Source: Alphaproteobacteria bacterium
GTDB lineage: Bacteria > Pseudomonadota > Alphaproteobacteria > UBA9219
Length of the DNA: 33,957 nt
NCBI GenBank assembly: GCA_031291395.1
Contig: JARLJD010000020.1
Coordinates: 1-33,957, forward strand
Direction of reading: 5' to 3'
Part shown: positions 17,116 through 25,682 of the stretch, one piece after another
Layout: every line of letters starts with the position of its first letter
How positions within the stretch are numbered: position 1 is the stretch's first letter
Notes under the pieces: model-generated
Database searches by the model: none
What the model saw: only the letters and a program-made list of their open reading frames with translations
What the model was told of the DNA's origin: nothing
Position numbers and translations under genes: made by a program

Positions 17116-18384
17116 TTATCCAATCAGCAAAGCTTCCACAGCATCTAATGCGAAGACGGGAATGTTGCGTTTTTCAGACACTTCTTTTCTTTCTGCGAAA
17201 GAATCGTCGATGAAGATGGATTTTCCGCTGGCGATGAAATCGCTTTTCTTTTTGTTTTCGTCCAAGATAATGATTTCATCAAAAAGCAAAGGGCTAATAG
17301 CAAATTTTTGCAGACTTTCCTTAATGTCGAGCTTATGCCGTGAAAGAAGTACAATATTCTTTCCCGCGTTTCTGGACTGATAAAGAAAACTGATGACGTT
17401 TGTATTGACGCGGTTATTGATGATGATTGTGTCGTCAAAGTCAATGTAAACAGAATCATAATCGTTTTTGATCTTGAACTTTGAACATAATGCGCGGTCG
17501 ATTTCCGCGTCCATGTTGTTGCGCAAAATACTGATGCCAAGCCCCATGCGATCAAACAAATTCAATTGTATGAAATTCACGCCATATGCCCTGAACAACG
17601 CCATTGTTCCGGCAACCCTCGGAGCGATTTCCATGAGAACAAGCTCGCCATTCGCCCGTTCCTTGACCTGATAAAACCAAACGCCCTGAAACGATAATGT
17701 CTTGTTTATTATTTCTGCGACTTCGTGAAATCTAGCATTTTGGGCTGGTTTCGAATTAACACTAATCCCATTATATATGCGCGCCCTTTCCCGCCCTTCG
17801 GCAAATAGAAGTTCTCCTTTTTTGTCGGTAAAACAATCGACGGTATATTCTTTCCCGGGTAAATATTCGAGAACAAGCAACGATGGGTCTTTCTCCAGAT
17901 AATAGTCGACATCCCCCTTTGTTTCTGCCCGGAAAGTTCCTTTCGACCCTTGGCCTATGTCCGGTTTTAAAAAAACAGGAAACCTCATCGTATCAAAAGG
18001 ATCATAAACTTCCGGCGTGGGAATGATCTCTGAAAACAATTTATATGTTTCTTTTTTTGATCGGCAAGTTCTACAAGTTTCTATACAGGAAGTAACAACG
18101 TCTGCTTTAATCAAGCTTTGATTTTCTATCAATTTTAGAACAACCGAATCGTGGGCGGGGATAATGAAATCAATATTACAAGTTTCAACTATTACATTAA
18201 TCTTTTCTATAAAATCGTCCGCATCGACAAAAGGAAGCCCCACCGTATAATTCTCGTAAACATACTTTCCGTGGTCATCGACGCTGCTTGCTCCAAATAA
18301 CTTAAAATGCCTAGAAAACTTCAGGGATCGATGGATCTCCAGTCCAATTTCCGTGCCACACGGAAAAACTAATACATTTTTCAT
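17116..18384 (-). CDS. ATP-grasp protein fused to a HAD-like phosphatase domain
   Basis: A 422-aa protein. Residues 1-110 form a pre-ATP-grasp Rossmann-like part (MKNVLVFPCGTEIGLEI). The ATP-grasp fold spans about 110-295, with FPVFLKPDIGQGSKGT binding ATP, VLEYLPGKEYTVD, and VLMEIAPRVAGT supplying metal ligands. Residues 308-420 hold all four HAD motifs: DFDDT (315-319), LSRH (347-350), Lys380, and IDDSFAER with DD393-394. ATP-grasp enzymes ligate a carboxylate to an amine or thiol through an acyl-phosphate. A phosphatase partner may process the product or a substrate. In this locus it could attach an amino acid to a sugar or make a modified donor. The composition is AT-richer than the core genes, suggesting transfer. 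Confidence 0.75.
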   Translation of the reverse strand: MKNVLVFPCGTEIGLEIHRSLKFSRHFKLFGASSVDDHGKYVYENYTVGLPFVDADDFIEKINVIVETCNIDFIIPAHDSVVLKLIENQSLIKADVVTSCIETCRTCRSKKETYKLFSEIIPTPEVYDPFDTMRFPVFLKPDIGQGSKGTFRAETKGDVDYYLEKDPSLLVLEYLPGKEYTVDCFTDKKGELLFAEGRERARIYNGISVNSKPAQNARFHEVAEIINKTLSFQGVWFYQVKERANGELVLMEIAPRVAGTMALFRAYGVNFIQLNLFDRMGLGISILRNNMDAEIDRALCSKFKIKNDYDSVYIDFDDTIIINNRVNTNVISFLYQSRNAGKNIVLLSRHKLDIKESLQKFAISPLLFDEIIILDENKKKSDFIASGKSIFIDDSFAERKEVSEKRNIPVFALDAVEALLIG

Positions 18385-18464
18385 TTAGCCAACACCCGAT
18401 TGAGGAAGAACTTTTCTCAACAGAAGCTCCTGCGATTTTCGCACAAGACTTTTTCAAAGCCAAA

Positions 18465-19679
18465 CTATATCGACGAGGCTTCGGTAGGTTGAGCCTGATT
18501 TTTCCCTTGTTGAGAAGTAGCCCTTCCGTTATCAGAAAGACGCATAAATGGCCGCTCGACCTTCAAGTAGGATATGGTCGCAAGCGACGCTGCGGCGGCC
18601 AAGGCAAGACATACCAAGATCGTGAAAGACCAGAATGACAGAAGCGTGACATCCCTGACAAATTTATGGCAGGCTTTAAATACAATGAATACGGTCATTG
18701 CATGTAAGAGATAGAAGCTATAACTTACGGTTCCCATTGCAACAAATGGTCTAAGCGTCAAAATATTTGGCTTAGATATTGTTATCGACATAAAGAGCAA
18801 CGTCATTAATACCCATCTTTCCAACCCGAATGCCGGAAACCTGCTCCAGCTGAATATGTAAACAATCACGACTGCCATGGTCAGGACGAAGCCATAAAAT
18901 TTATTTTCCCCACTAACCTCTCTGTACATCAATGGGGCACTGATTGCGCCTGATACAAAATAAACCCAAGAGCTGTTGCCCGTCAGATATAGGTCGCCAA
19001 TTGCAAATGCAATGATCACTAAAGCGCAAGGCAGCACACGAAACCTTTGAATCATTAGAAAAACAAAGGGCAAAATTACATAGTAACGCCACTCGTACGC
19101 AAGAGACCAATTCACGCCGAGCAGTCGGCCAAAATCGAATCCATCGATAGTAGGAAGAGGCGTCAAGCCAAACGTAAAAATATTTGGCAGTTCGCTTAAG
19201 GCATCACCAACCTTCAGAGTATTAAACCGCATATGTAAAGCAGCAACAACCAATGCCAATGTTGCTGCAGCGACATACGCAGGCGTTAGCCTGAGCAAGC
19301 GTTTTCTAAAATAGGATGTCCAATCGACATCGGAAGCGAGCAAAACCTTGTTCGTAAAAAGAGCGCCGGTAATGCAAAAGAAAATCTGTACCCCAATTAT
19401 GCCAAAAAACTTAAATAACGATAATGCACTCTGCGAAAAGTAAAAAACCTGCGGTGTAAGATGCAAGTTTATGATCACCAGCGGCGCGTGGGTTAGCGCA
19501 ACAAGAGCAGCGGCGGCTCCCCTTAAACCATCAAGCCACTTTGTTTTGTCGTGCCCATCCCCGACCAGTTGAGGAATAAAACGTGAAAGCAAATACATCG
19601 AACAAAATATGCTTGCCAGCATTGCCGGCAATATAACAAGTGATAATAAAAACGGAACTTCCGATGGTTGGGTTGGCAT
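18465..19679 (-). CDS. Acyltransferase family 3 (OafA-like) membrane protein
   Basis: A 404-aa polytopic inner-membrane protein with about ten hydrophobic segments. WLDGLRGAAAALVALTHAPL contains the Arg and His motif of acyltransferase-3 enzymes. FRKRLLRLTPAY and SYSFYLLHAM are also family landmarks. An extra N-terminal helix (about 8-35) precedes the usual start. The C-terminus is polar and short, without an SGNH domain. The family moves acetyl or similar groups across the membrane onto glycans, so O-acetylation of the local polysaccharide is likely. The target residue is unknown. Confidence 0.82.
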   Translation of the reverse strand: MPTQPSEVPFLLSLVILPAMLASIFCSMYLLSRFIPQLVGDGHDKTKWLDGLRGAAAALVALTHAPLVIINLHLTPQVFYFSQSALSLFKFFGIIGVQIFFCITGALFTNKVLLASDVDWTSYFRKRLLRLTPAYVAAATLALVVAALHMRFNTLKVGDALSELPNIFTFGLTPLPTIDGFDFGRLLGVNWSLAYEWRYYVILPFVFLMIQRFRVLPCALVIIAFAIGDLYLTGNSSWVYFVSGAISAPLMYREVSGENKFYGFVLTMAVVIVYIFSWSRFPAFGLERWVLMTLLFMSITISKPNILTLRPFVAMGTVSYSFYLLHAMTVFIVFKACHKFVRDVTLLSFWSFTILVCLALAAAASLATISYLKVERPFMRLSDNGRATSQQGKNQAQPTEASSI

Positions 19680-19832
19680 AAGGGAGCCTTATAAGAAAAC
19701 GGCAGGAGGTGAATCGAGCGTAACGCATACAGAATTGAATTGCTTACACACATCGAGCATACGCGCAAGTAGGCGACTAAAGTATATCATTGCAATCAAT
19801 TCGCGTGGTGGGGTTGATTCAGATCACCCTCA

Positions 19833-20945
19833 TCACATTTCCGTTATTACGTTTGTGATCCGTTTTTCGTCATCGGGGCTTAAGGCAGAATATAGGGGCA
19901 AGCATAATACTTTTGCAGCAGCATCGGTAGCGACTGGCAAATTACAACGTTGCGCGGAAGGCAAGCCTCTATACATGGGAAAATCAGAAATCAAAGGGTA
20001 AAAATAGCGGCGGGCATAAATGCCGTGGTCTTTAAGTTTCTGATACAAGGCATCTCTGGAAAGAGGGTATTCCGGTTGCACAAGTATTGGAAAATAGGAA
20101 TAATTGGCCGAGGTTCCCTCTCCCGCCCCAAGACATTGGATGCCGCGCAGCCCCGATAGTTCGCTACGGTAGAATGCGTCGATTTCCTTGCGGCGCATTA
20201 AATGCTCATCCATGTATTGAAGCTGCAACGCCCCGAAAGCCGCATTGATTTCACTCATTTTTCCATTAATGCCGGAAGCCACGACGGTGACCTCATCCAC
20301 GATTCCAAAATTCTTGAGGTAATCGATGCGTTGCTTGACTGTCGCATCGGGACAAACGATCGCCCCGCCCTCAAAGGTATGGAAGACTTTGGTCGCGTGA
20401 AAACTCAGAACCGACAAATCGCCATGATTGAGGATGCTGCCTTGATTGTCATTGACGCCAAAAGCGTGGGCTGCATCGTAAATAACCCTAAGGTTATATT
20501 TAGTAGCAATTTCTTGAATTGCCTTGGTGTCGCAAGGGTATCCGTAGCAGTGAACCGGCATAATGGCCGTAGTTCTTGGCGTTATGGCGGTTTCGATCTT
20601 GCTCGGATCAAGATTAAGCGTGTGAGGATCAATATCCACAAAAACGGGGCTAATCCCGCTCCACAATAAGGAGTGCGTCGTAGCGACAAAAGAATAAGGC
20701 GTTGTGATAACCTCGCCCGTGATCTGCAAAGCTTGCAAGGCTACCATCAAGGCAATCGTTCCATTTGGGAACAGCGCAATATGTTTTACCCCAAGATATT
20801 CACATAGCGCCTTTTCCAATTGCTGGTGAAATGGCCCTCCATTCGTAAGAATTTTGTTATCCCATATCTTTTCCAGATAAAGGACAAACTCCTTCAGCGG
20901 CGGCAACGAGGGCTGCACAACAAAAATGTTATTTTTAGCGCTCAT
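19833..20945 (-). CDS. DegT/DnrJ/EryC1-type sugar aminotransferase
   Basis: A PLP-dependent enzyme of 370 aa from the ATG at 20945. QPSLPPLKEFVLYLEKIWDN and NKILTNGGPFHQQLE form the N-terminus typical of VioA/FdtB-like enzymes. ALFPNGTIAL is the phosphate-binding turn, VIYDAAHAFGV holds the cofactor Asp, and LSFHATKVFHTFEGG has the Schiff-base Lys at residue 186. It would aminate a nucleotide-linked 3- or 4-keto-6-deoxyhexose. The keto-sugar supplier is not evident: the only deoxysugar dehydratase present is the GMD-like one, and an RfbG-like gene is broken. An in-frame TTG at 20987 adds 14 residues but looks less likely. Confidence 0.82.
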   Translation of the reverse strand: MSAKNNIFVVQPSLPPLKEFVLYLEKIWDNKILTNGGPFHQQLEKALCEYLGVKHIALFPNGTIALMVALQALQITGEVITTPYSFVATTHSLLWSGISPVFVDIDPHTLNLDPSKIETAITPRTTAIMPVHCYGYPCDTKAIQEIATKYNLRVIYDAAHAFGVNDNQGSILNHGDLSVLSFHATKVFHTFEGGAIVCPDATVKQRIDYLKNFGIVDEVTVVASGINGKMSEINAAFGALQLQYMDEHLMRRKEIDAFYRSELSGLRGIQCLGAGEGTSANYSYFPILVQPEYPLSRDALYQKLKDHGIYARRYFYPLISDFPMYRGLPSAQRCNLPVATDAAAKVLCLPLYSALSPDDEKRITNVITEM

Positions 20946-21129
20946 AGCAAAACCATGTTGATTCCCATAAAGAAAGAAATGCGACAATTACGACAGGCCT
21001 TTTCTATATGAGTTTTGAAGCTTTAACAATCCTTATGCACAACTATGTCCGCGGCAGCGAAGTCGCGTGACGTCCATGACGTGTTGCCACGGCCGGATGG
21101 CGCAAGCCTAACGCATGACGATCGGCGAG

Positions 21130-21491
21130 TCAGCGTTCAGGAACGCGATAAAACCGTGATGATGCGGTCTTCGGAAAATCGCCGCCGCCGATATCCACGA
21201 TTATCCCCGCTCGCTTGGGCATGTTCCGATCATCGATATCAACCCGCGCCGCGATGTCGCGCTTGCGAAGGCGATCGAACACGAAGCCAAGGCCCAGCGC
21301 AAGATCAACTTCCAAACCACCGAAGATATTCGTTACAATCAGCGTTCTTCCGCCGAGCGCGTGAACAGCCCGCTAAAAGACAACCTAAGCGGCAAGCACA
21401 TTCGCGTGCGCGGCACCCCCAAATCTTCACCCACCTGATGTTCGGCCTGCTCTCGCTGACCATCCTGCAACTCTTGCGCCTCGTCACGTAG
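21130..21491 (+). pseudogene. Remnant of a DDE transposase C-terminus
   Basis: Frame 21190-21438 reads RSLGHVPIIDINPRRDVALA, then DIRYNQRSSAERVNSPLKDN and GKHIRVRGTP. This matches the end of DDE transposases (IS4/IS5/IS1182-like) with the R-Y-x-Q-R-S-x-x-E-R-V-N block around the last catalytic Glu. It breaks after 21420. The next frame continues FTHLMFGLLSLTILQLLRLV to a TAG at 21489. The 5' two thirds are missing, and about 60 bases upstream are too degraded to read. No terminal inverted repeats were identified. It is an inactive insertion-sequence relic between the aminotransferase and the fused glycosyltransferase. Confidence 0.78.
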
Positions 21492-21934
21492 ATCAGGCGC
21501 CATTTCACCGCGTGCCGGCCCGTCAATCGACAGACGCGGTGCTTCCGCTTGCACGGAATGCCTGAAAATAACCGAAATTGCAGGATAACGCCTTCCCGCA
21601 CGCCAAAAAATTTAGGCATTACTTCGCTTGTTCCGGTCACAAGATAGTTTTGCAAGTGGCTCAAGGGTAGAAAAAACAACTTTTTGCATCATAGCGCTTT
21701 CGTTTTCGTCGCAGACTTTTTTTCGATTGGCTCCGAATCCGGATTGTGAACGTCCCTATTTTTACCAAAGATAAGCTGGAACGCCATTACCCCTGCAAGC
21801 GCTTCACATTGTTTTAGATAGAGCTGTTGTTACATAGAAAAGCTTGACACTAACAGACTTTTCCTCCACTAAAAAACTTATCTTTTGCGCACTTCGCGTC
21901 CTGCGCTGGAAGCTAAGCCAGTATCGGAAATACA
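21492..21934 (+). promoter_or_regulatory. Long leader upstream of the fused glycosyltransferase
   Basis: No gene is visible in this 443-base stretch. TTGACA at 21844-21849 could be a -35 box, but the -10 at correct spacing (CACTAA) is poor. A second candidate, TATCTT near 21881, is too distant. The AT-rich part from 21650 on is the likeliest promoter area for the gene at 21935. Confidence 0.3.
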
Positions 21935-24352
21935 ATGCCAACCCTTTCAAAAACAGCACAAACGCTCAAGCCCCAACCGGCTCCGCTTTATGACCAGATG
22001 CTGGCATCCCGCATCCTTTTGGTTTCCATTCATTGCCCCACCCGTGCCCATGCTGGAGGCCTGCGCATCCTGGATATTTACCGCCTGCTCAAGTCCCATA
22101 ATCCGCAGCTTAAAGTTGACCTTTATACTCAGAAAAAAACTGCCATCGATCATGACTATACTGCCGCCAATGAAATTTTCGATACTATCTACGATAGCGG
22201 GGACCGTTCCTTCAGCTACGCAACCTTCCTCCATTTGGTTCCCAACCCTAGGCTTTACGATATAATCGACTTTCAATTTTCAATCGCTCCGCAGGATATG
22301 GCTTTTTTCCGCGCGCACGCTTCCAAACTCCTGTTTACGCCGATGGAATGCCTGAGCCGTGATTATGCTCTGCGTTCCGCATCTTTGGACACCGCTGCGA
22401 GAAACGCACTTGCCAAGCAAGCCGCCGAGGAGCAGGAACTATGCCGCCGGGCAGACACGGTTGTTTGCGTTTCGAAACCAGATGCTGCTTATCTCAAGCA
22501 GCATTTTGAGCCCAACAAGATCTTAGCTGTGGAAACAGGTGTTTCCGATATCGAATTTGGCAACCCAACGGCATTGTCGGCTCGATCCAAAAAACCGAGA
22601 TCCGTATTATACCTCGCCTATTTCGGTTCGCCGACGAATGTCGAGGCCCTTCAGTGGTATCTCGATAATGTGCATCCGCGTGTAAAGGAACATGTGCCCG
22701 ATTATCGCTTTATCGTGGTCGGCCGCGGTGACATCAGTCGGTTCGCCTCGTTTGCTGGGACGAATGTTACTTTTGTTGGCGGAGTCGCCGATGTGGGCCC
22801 AATGATCGCCGAAGCTGAAATTGGCATTGCCCCAGCTCTTTCGGGTACCGGATATCGCGGGAAAATCAATCAGTATGCTGCGCTCGCAGTTCCCACGGTG
22901 GCATCCAAACTGGCGGCCGAAAGTTTTCGCTATATCCATGGTCAGGATATTTTTGTCGCGGATAATGCAGAAGACTTTGCTTCCAGCATCATCGACCTTC
23001 TTCAAGATGACTGCAAGCGCATGGCTATGGGTCATGCGGCGCAAACAAAATGTTTGCAATATTATTCTTGGACAAGCCGTCTTCGCGACCTTGCCCGCGC
23101 CTATTCCCGAGACGATCTTTATCCAACCGTTCACGCCATTGTTCCCTCGTATCGACATGCGCGTTATCTGCATGATAGAATAGCTTCCATTGCCGAACAA
23201 ACCTACCCCAAGATTGATCTGACTGTCATTGACGACTGCTCACCCGACGATTCCGACGCTGTACTGCAGGATCTGCAGAAAGACTACGACTTTACCTATA
23301 TCCGCAGGGAGATCAATTCAGGAACGCCATTTTCATCATGGGAATATGCTGCCTGTCATTTCCAAAATGGCCTGATATGGGTTTGTGAAAGCGACGATAA
23401 AGCTGAACTGAATTTTCTGGAACACGGAACAAAAGCCTTTCGAGAACACAATAACTTGGCGCTTTTTTATTGCAACTCATGGACCATCGACGATGCGAAC
23501 ATACGGCGCGGTTCGACCGCCGATTATCTTAGCCAGCAGTGGAATACTGACCGATGGGAAAAGCCGTTTATAGCCAAAGGTGAACAGGAACTGGCAAGCT
23601 ATCAAATAAAAGGCATGACAGTTCCCAACATGAGTTCGGCTCTTATGAGCGCGGACGCGTTCGCACGGGCATTTCATGGCAATATAAAGCGCTACAAACT
23701 CGCTGGCGACTGGTTGTTCATCGGAGAATTGATGTGCTATGGCGATGTCGCCTTTATCCCCGATCATTTGAATCTCTTCCGTTCGCACGTTGCCACCGCT
23801 CGGTCTGCAACTCAACTGTCGCGTCGCATAGCCGAATATTTTATCGTCAAGTTTTGCCTTCACAAAAGGGCAAGAAAATCTTTACCACAACTTTGGGAAA
23901 CGCTATTTCCAGAATGTGCATCACTCTTGCGGCCGGAAGCTTCTTTTTCTCAAACCGGCAAGGCCATGCTGAAAATTTCCCTCTGGGACACCGTGCGTCT
24001 TATACCCCTGCTGGCGTGCAGCATTTTGGCCTATTCGCCTTATTATGTGAGCACTATCATCAAAGAAATATCGTTAAAATATAAGAAGACACCCAAGCTC
24101 ATTTTGGATAGGCCTTCCCCAGTTTTGCAAAATGAAGTTCCCCAAAGCAAAAAGCAGCGCTCTGCAATTTGTCATGCTATCCGCATGTTAGAGAGAGCCA
24201 AAAAAACCTTGGAAATATTATATACGAGCGATGGTGATAGGCATCACATCAAGACTCTAAAACAGATTGACGCAGCCCTTTCGGAGCTTAATCAAGCGTT
24301 GGAATCAGGTCGCGCACACGCAATTTCTAAGACAGCTGTTGCGAATGAATAA
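21935..24352 (+). CDS. Bifunctional GT4-GT2 fused glycosyltransferase
   Basis: An 805-aa protein. Residues 25-390 are a GT4 (GT-B) domain: RILLVSIHCPTRAHAGGLRI at 26-45 and APALSGTGYRGKINQYAALA in the donor site. Residues about 396-620 are a GT2 (GT-A) domain: HAIVPSYRHARYLHDRI, LTVIDDCSPDDSD and VCESDDKAEL with the metal-binding DD. A membrane-like helix lies at about 686-706, followed by a basic, helical tail. The GT4 half is paralogous to the 395-aa protein at 9101. A fusion lets two successive sugars be added by one polypeptide at the membrane. Start ATG 21935 is preceded by GGAAA; an internal ATG at codon 23 would also keep both domains. Confidence 0.82.
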   Translation: MPTLSKTAQTLKPQPAPLYDQMLASRILLVSIHCPTRAHAGGLRILDIYRLLKSHNPQLKVDLYTQKKTAIDHDYTAANEIFDTIYDSGDRSFSYATFLHLVPNPRLYDIIDFQFSIAPQDMAFFRAHASKLLFTPMECLSRDYALRSASLDTAARNALAKQAAEEQELCRRADTVVCVSKPDAAYLKQHFEPNKILAVETGVSDIEFGNPTALSARSKKPRSVLYLAYFGSPTNVEALQWYLDNVHPRVKEHVPDYRFIVVGRGDISRFASFAGTNVTFVGGVADVGPMIAEAEIGIAPALSGTGYRGKINQYAALAVPTVASKLAAESFRYIHGQDIFVADNAEDFASSIIDLLQDDCKRMAMGHAAQTKCLQYYSWTSRLRDLARAYSRDDLYPTVHAIVPSYRHARYLHDRIASIAEQTYPKIDLTVIDDCSPDDSDAVLQDLQKDYDFTYIRREINSGTPFSSWEYAACHFQNGLIWVCESDDKAELNFLEHGTKAFREHNNLALFYCNSWTIDDANIRRGSTADYLSQQWNTDRWEKPFIAKGEQELASYQIKGMTVPNMSSALMSADAFARAFHGNIKRYKLAGDWLFIGELMCYGDVAFIPDHLNLFRSHVATARSATQLSRRIAEYFIVKFCLHKRARKSLPQLWETLFPECASLLRPEASFSQTGKAMLKISLWDTVRLIPLLACSILAYSPYYVSTIIKEISLKYKKTPKLILDRPSPVLQNEVPQSKKQRSAICHAIRMLERAKKTLEILYTSDGDRHHIKTLKQIDAALSELNQALESGRAHAISKTAVANE

Positions 24353-24479
24353 GTTTTTTATGGCTGGTTTGTCTGTTCTTTAAGCAGATTAAAGCCGCCT
24401 ATTTTCACCATGCCTTCTGCTTCCAGCTGATCCATTGTGCCCGCGCCAAGTTTTTTTCAGCAAGAACTACGGCTTTCAT
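24353..24479 (-). pseudogene. Unidentified frameshifted gene fragment after the acyltransferase
   Basis: An ATG at 24479 overlaps the acyltransferase stop as ATGA, like a true operon partner. It reads MKAVVLAEKN before an A7 run (about 24460). With one more A the frame would continue KKLGAGTMDQLEAEGMVKIG and GFNLLKEQTNQP to a stop at 24353, 40 aa in all. MKAVVLA and MVKIGG recall the start of sugar-nucleotidyltransferases such as RfbF (MKAVILAGG, MVEIGG), but the match is short. It may be a decayed gene or a small fragment of a larger one. Confidence 0.4.
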
Positions 24480-25672
24480 GGCGTTTCTTCTGATAAAATG
24501 GCGTTTTTGTTCGCGGCGGGGGCAAGATAACTTCGGATGATTCCGTCCTTAATTTGCAGAAGTGGTTTCTCCACCAGCAAGTATACCGCGCAACCGAAAG
24601 CGACGCCGCAAATCATTTTGATCATCGCGCCGATGAGAATGTGGTGAAACGATTCGAGCATGTGCTCAAGTTCGAAGACCGCAAATCCGTGAAACAGATA
24701 TATCGAATAGCTAGCCCTCCCCAAGAAGGCCGCAACTCCAACCAACGGATTGCCCGCACGAAAGGCGTTGTCGATGAAAAGACGCATGCCTCCCATGACG
24801 AGAATGGCAATCAGCGAAGTCGCCACAAGAAAAACTAGGTTTTCGGTTGAGATTAGAACGCGGCTCGTGTTCCAGAACAGGCATACGGCCAGCAAGGAAA
24901 TACCGCCGATTTTTATATATTTTGAACGCCATATATCCGATATCTTTTCCCTGAATTCGTACGCCCCGATGCCGAAAAGAAAGAAAAAAATGAAACCCGG
25001 CACGTTGTTGGCCATGATGAACAGGAAAGTATGCGGGACAGGGTTCCAGAAAATCGCCTTGAGAAGCAAAAGCGACGGAGCCGTGACCAGCAAAAGCAAC
25101 GCCAGCCGCCTCCGTCGTCCGTCAATAAACCGGAATATGAAAGGAAAGAGGGCGTAGAATTGTATTTCCACTACGAGCGACCACATAACACTGCTTAATG
25201 CCGTGATGTGCGAGGAAAAAAGGTTGGAAAGCATCAGCATCGAAAGCAGGTTCACCTTGATCCCCGCCCTGACCAGAAAATTGCAAAGGATCAAATGAAG
25301 CAGGAAAAGCGGATAGATGCGTAACAAGCGCTTCTTCCAAAACAATGAAGCGAAGTTCTTAAACGATCCGCGATCATGCAGGTCTGTGCCGTTCTTCGCT
25401 ACATCGGAATGGGCAATCATGGCCATAGTGACGCCCGAAAGGCAGAAGAATATCCATACCCCTAAATGGCCACGGAAAAGCGGAGCGCCTATATTGAAGA
25501 AGCCGAAGGAAAAACGACTTTGGTCGAAAATGGTTGTAATGGTTGGAGGGATGTAGCCGATCACAAACGTATGAGCCGCAACTACGAGCAAAACCGCTAT
25601 ACAACGAAACACATCTATATATGCATAACGCTTGTGAGTACAGGCTTCCGTATTTTCCCCGGTGCGTTCCAT
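24476..25672 (-). CDS. Acyltransferase family 3 membrane protein
   Basis: A 398-aa polytopic membrane protein. YIDVFRCIAVLLVVAAHTF carries the conserved Arg and His near the N-terminus, LFWKKRLLRIYPLFL the second Arg motif, and SYSIYLFHGF a late family motif. Around ten hydrophobic segments follow. It would transfer an acyl group to the local glycan. It starts 10 bases after the stop of the HddA-like gene, in the operon running from 27731, so its acyl target may be the heptose-derived residue. It is only distantly similar to the acyltransferase at 18465. Confidence 0.82.
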   Translation of the reverse strand: MERTGENTEACTHKRYAYIDVFRCIAVLLVVAAHTFVIGYIPPTITTIFDQSRFSFGFFNIGAPLFRGHLGVWIFFCLSGVTMAMIAHSDVAKNGTDLHDRGSFKNFASLFWKKRLLRIYPLFLLHLILCNFLVRAGIKVNLLSMLMLSNLFSSHITALSSVMWSLVVEIQFYALFPFIFRFIDGRRRRLALLLLVTAPSLLLLKAIFWNPVPHTFLFIMANNVPGFIFFFLFGIGAYEFREKISDIWRSKYIKIGGISLLAVCLFWNTSRVLISTENLVFLVATSLIAILVMGGMRLFIDNAFRAGNPLVGVAAFLGRASYSIYLFHGFAVFELEHMLESFHHILIGAMIKMICGVAFGCAVYLLVEKPLLQIKDGIIRSYLAPAANKNAILSEETP

Positions 25673-25682
25673 GTGCTCTCTT

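Noticed and set aside
21045..21491. 148-codon plus-strand frame as an intact gene
   Set aside because: Most of it is the wrong frame of a transposase remnant; only its last 25 codons are in the transposase frame.
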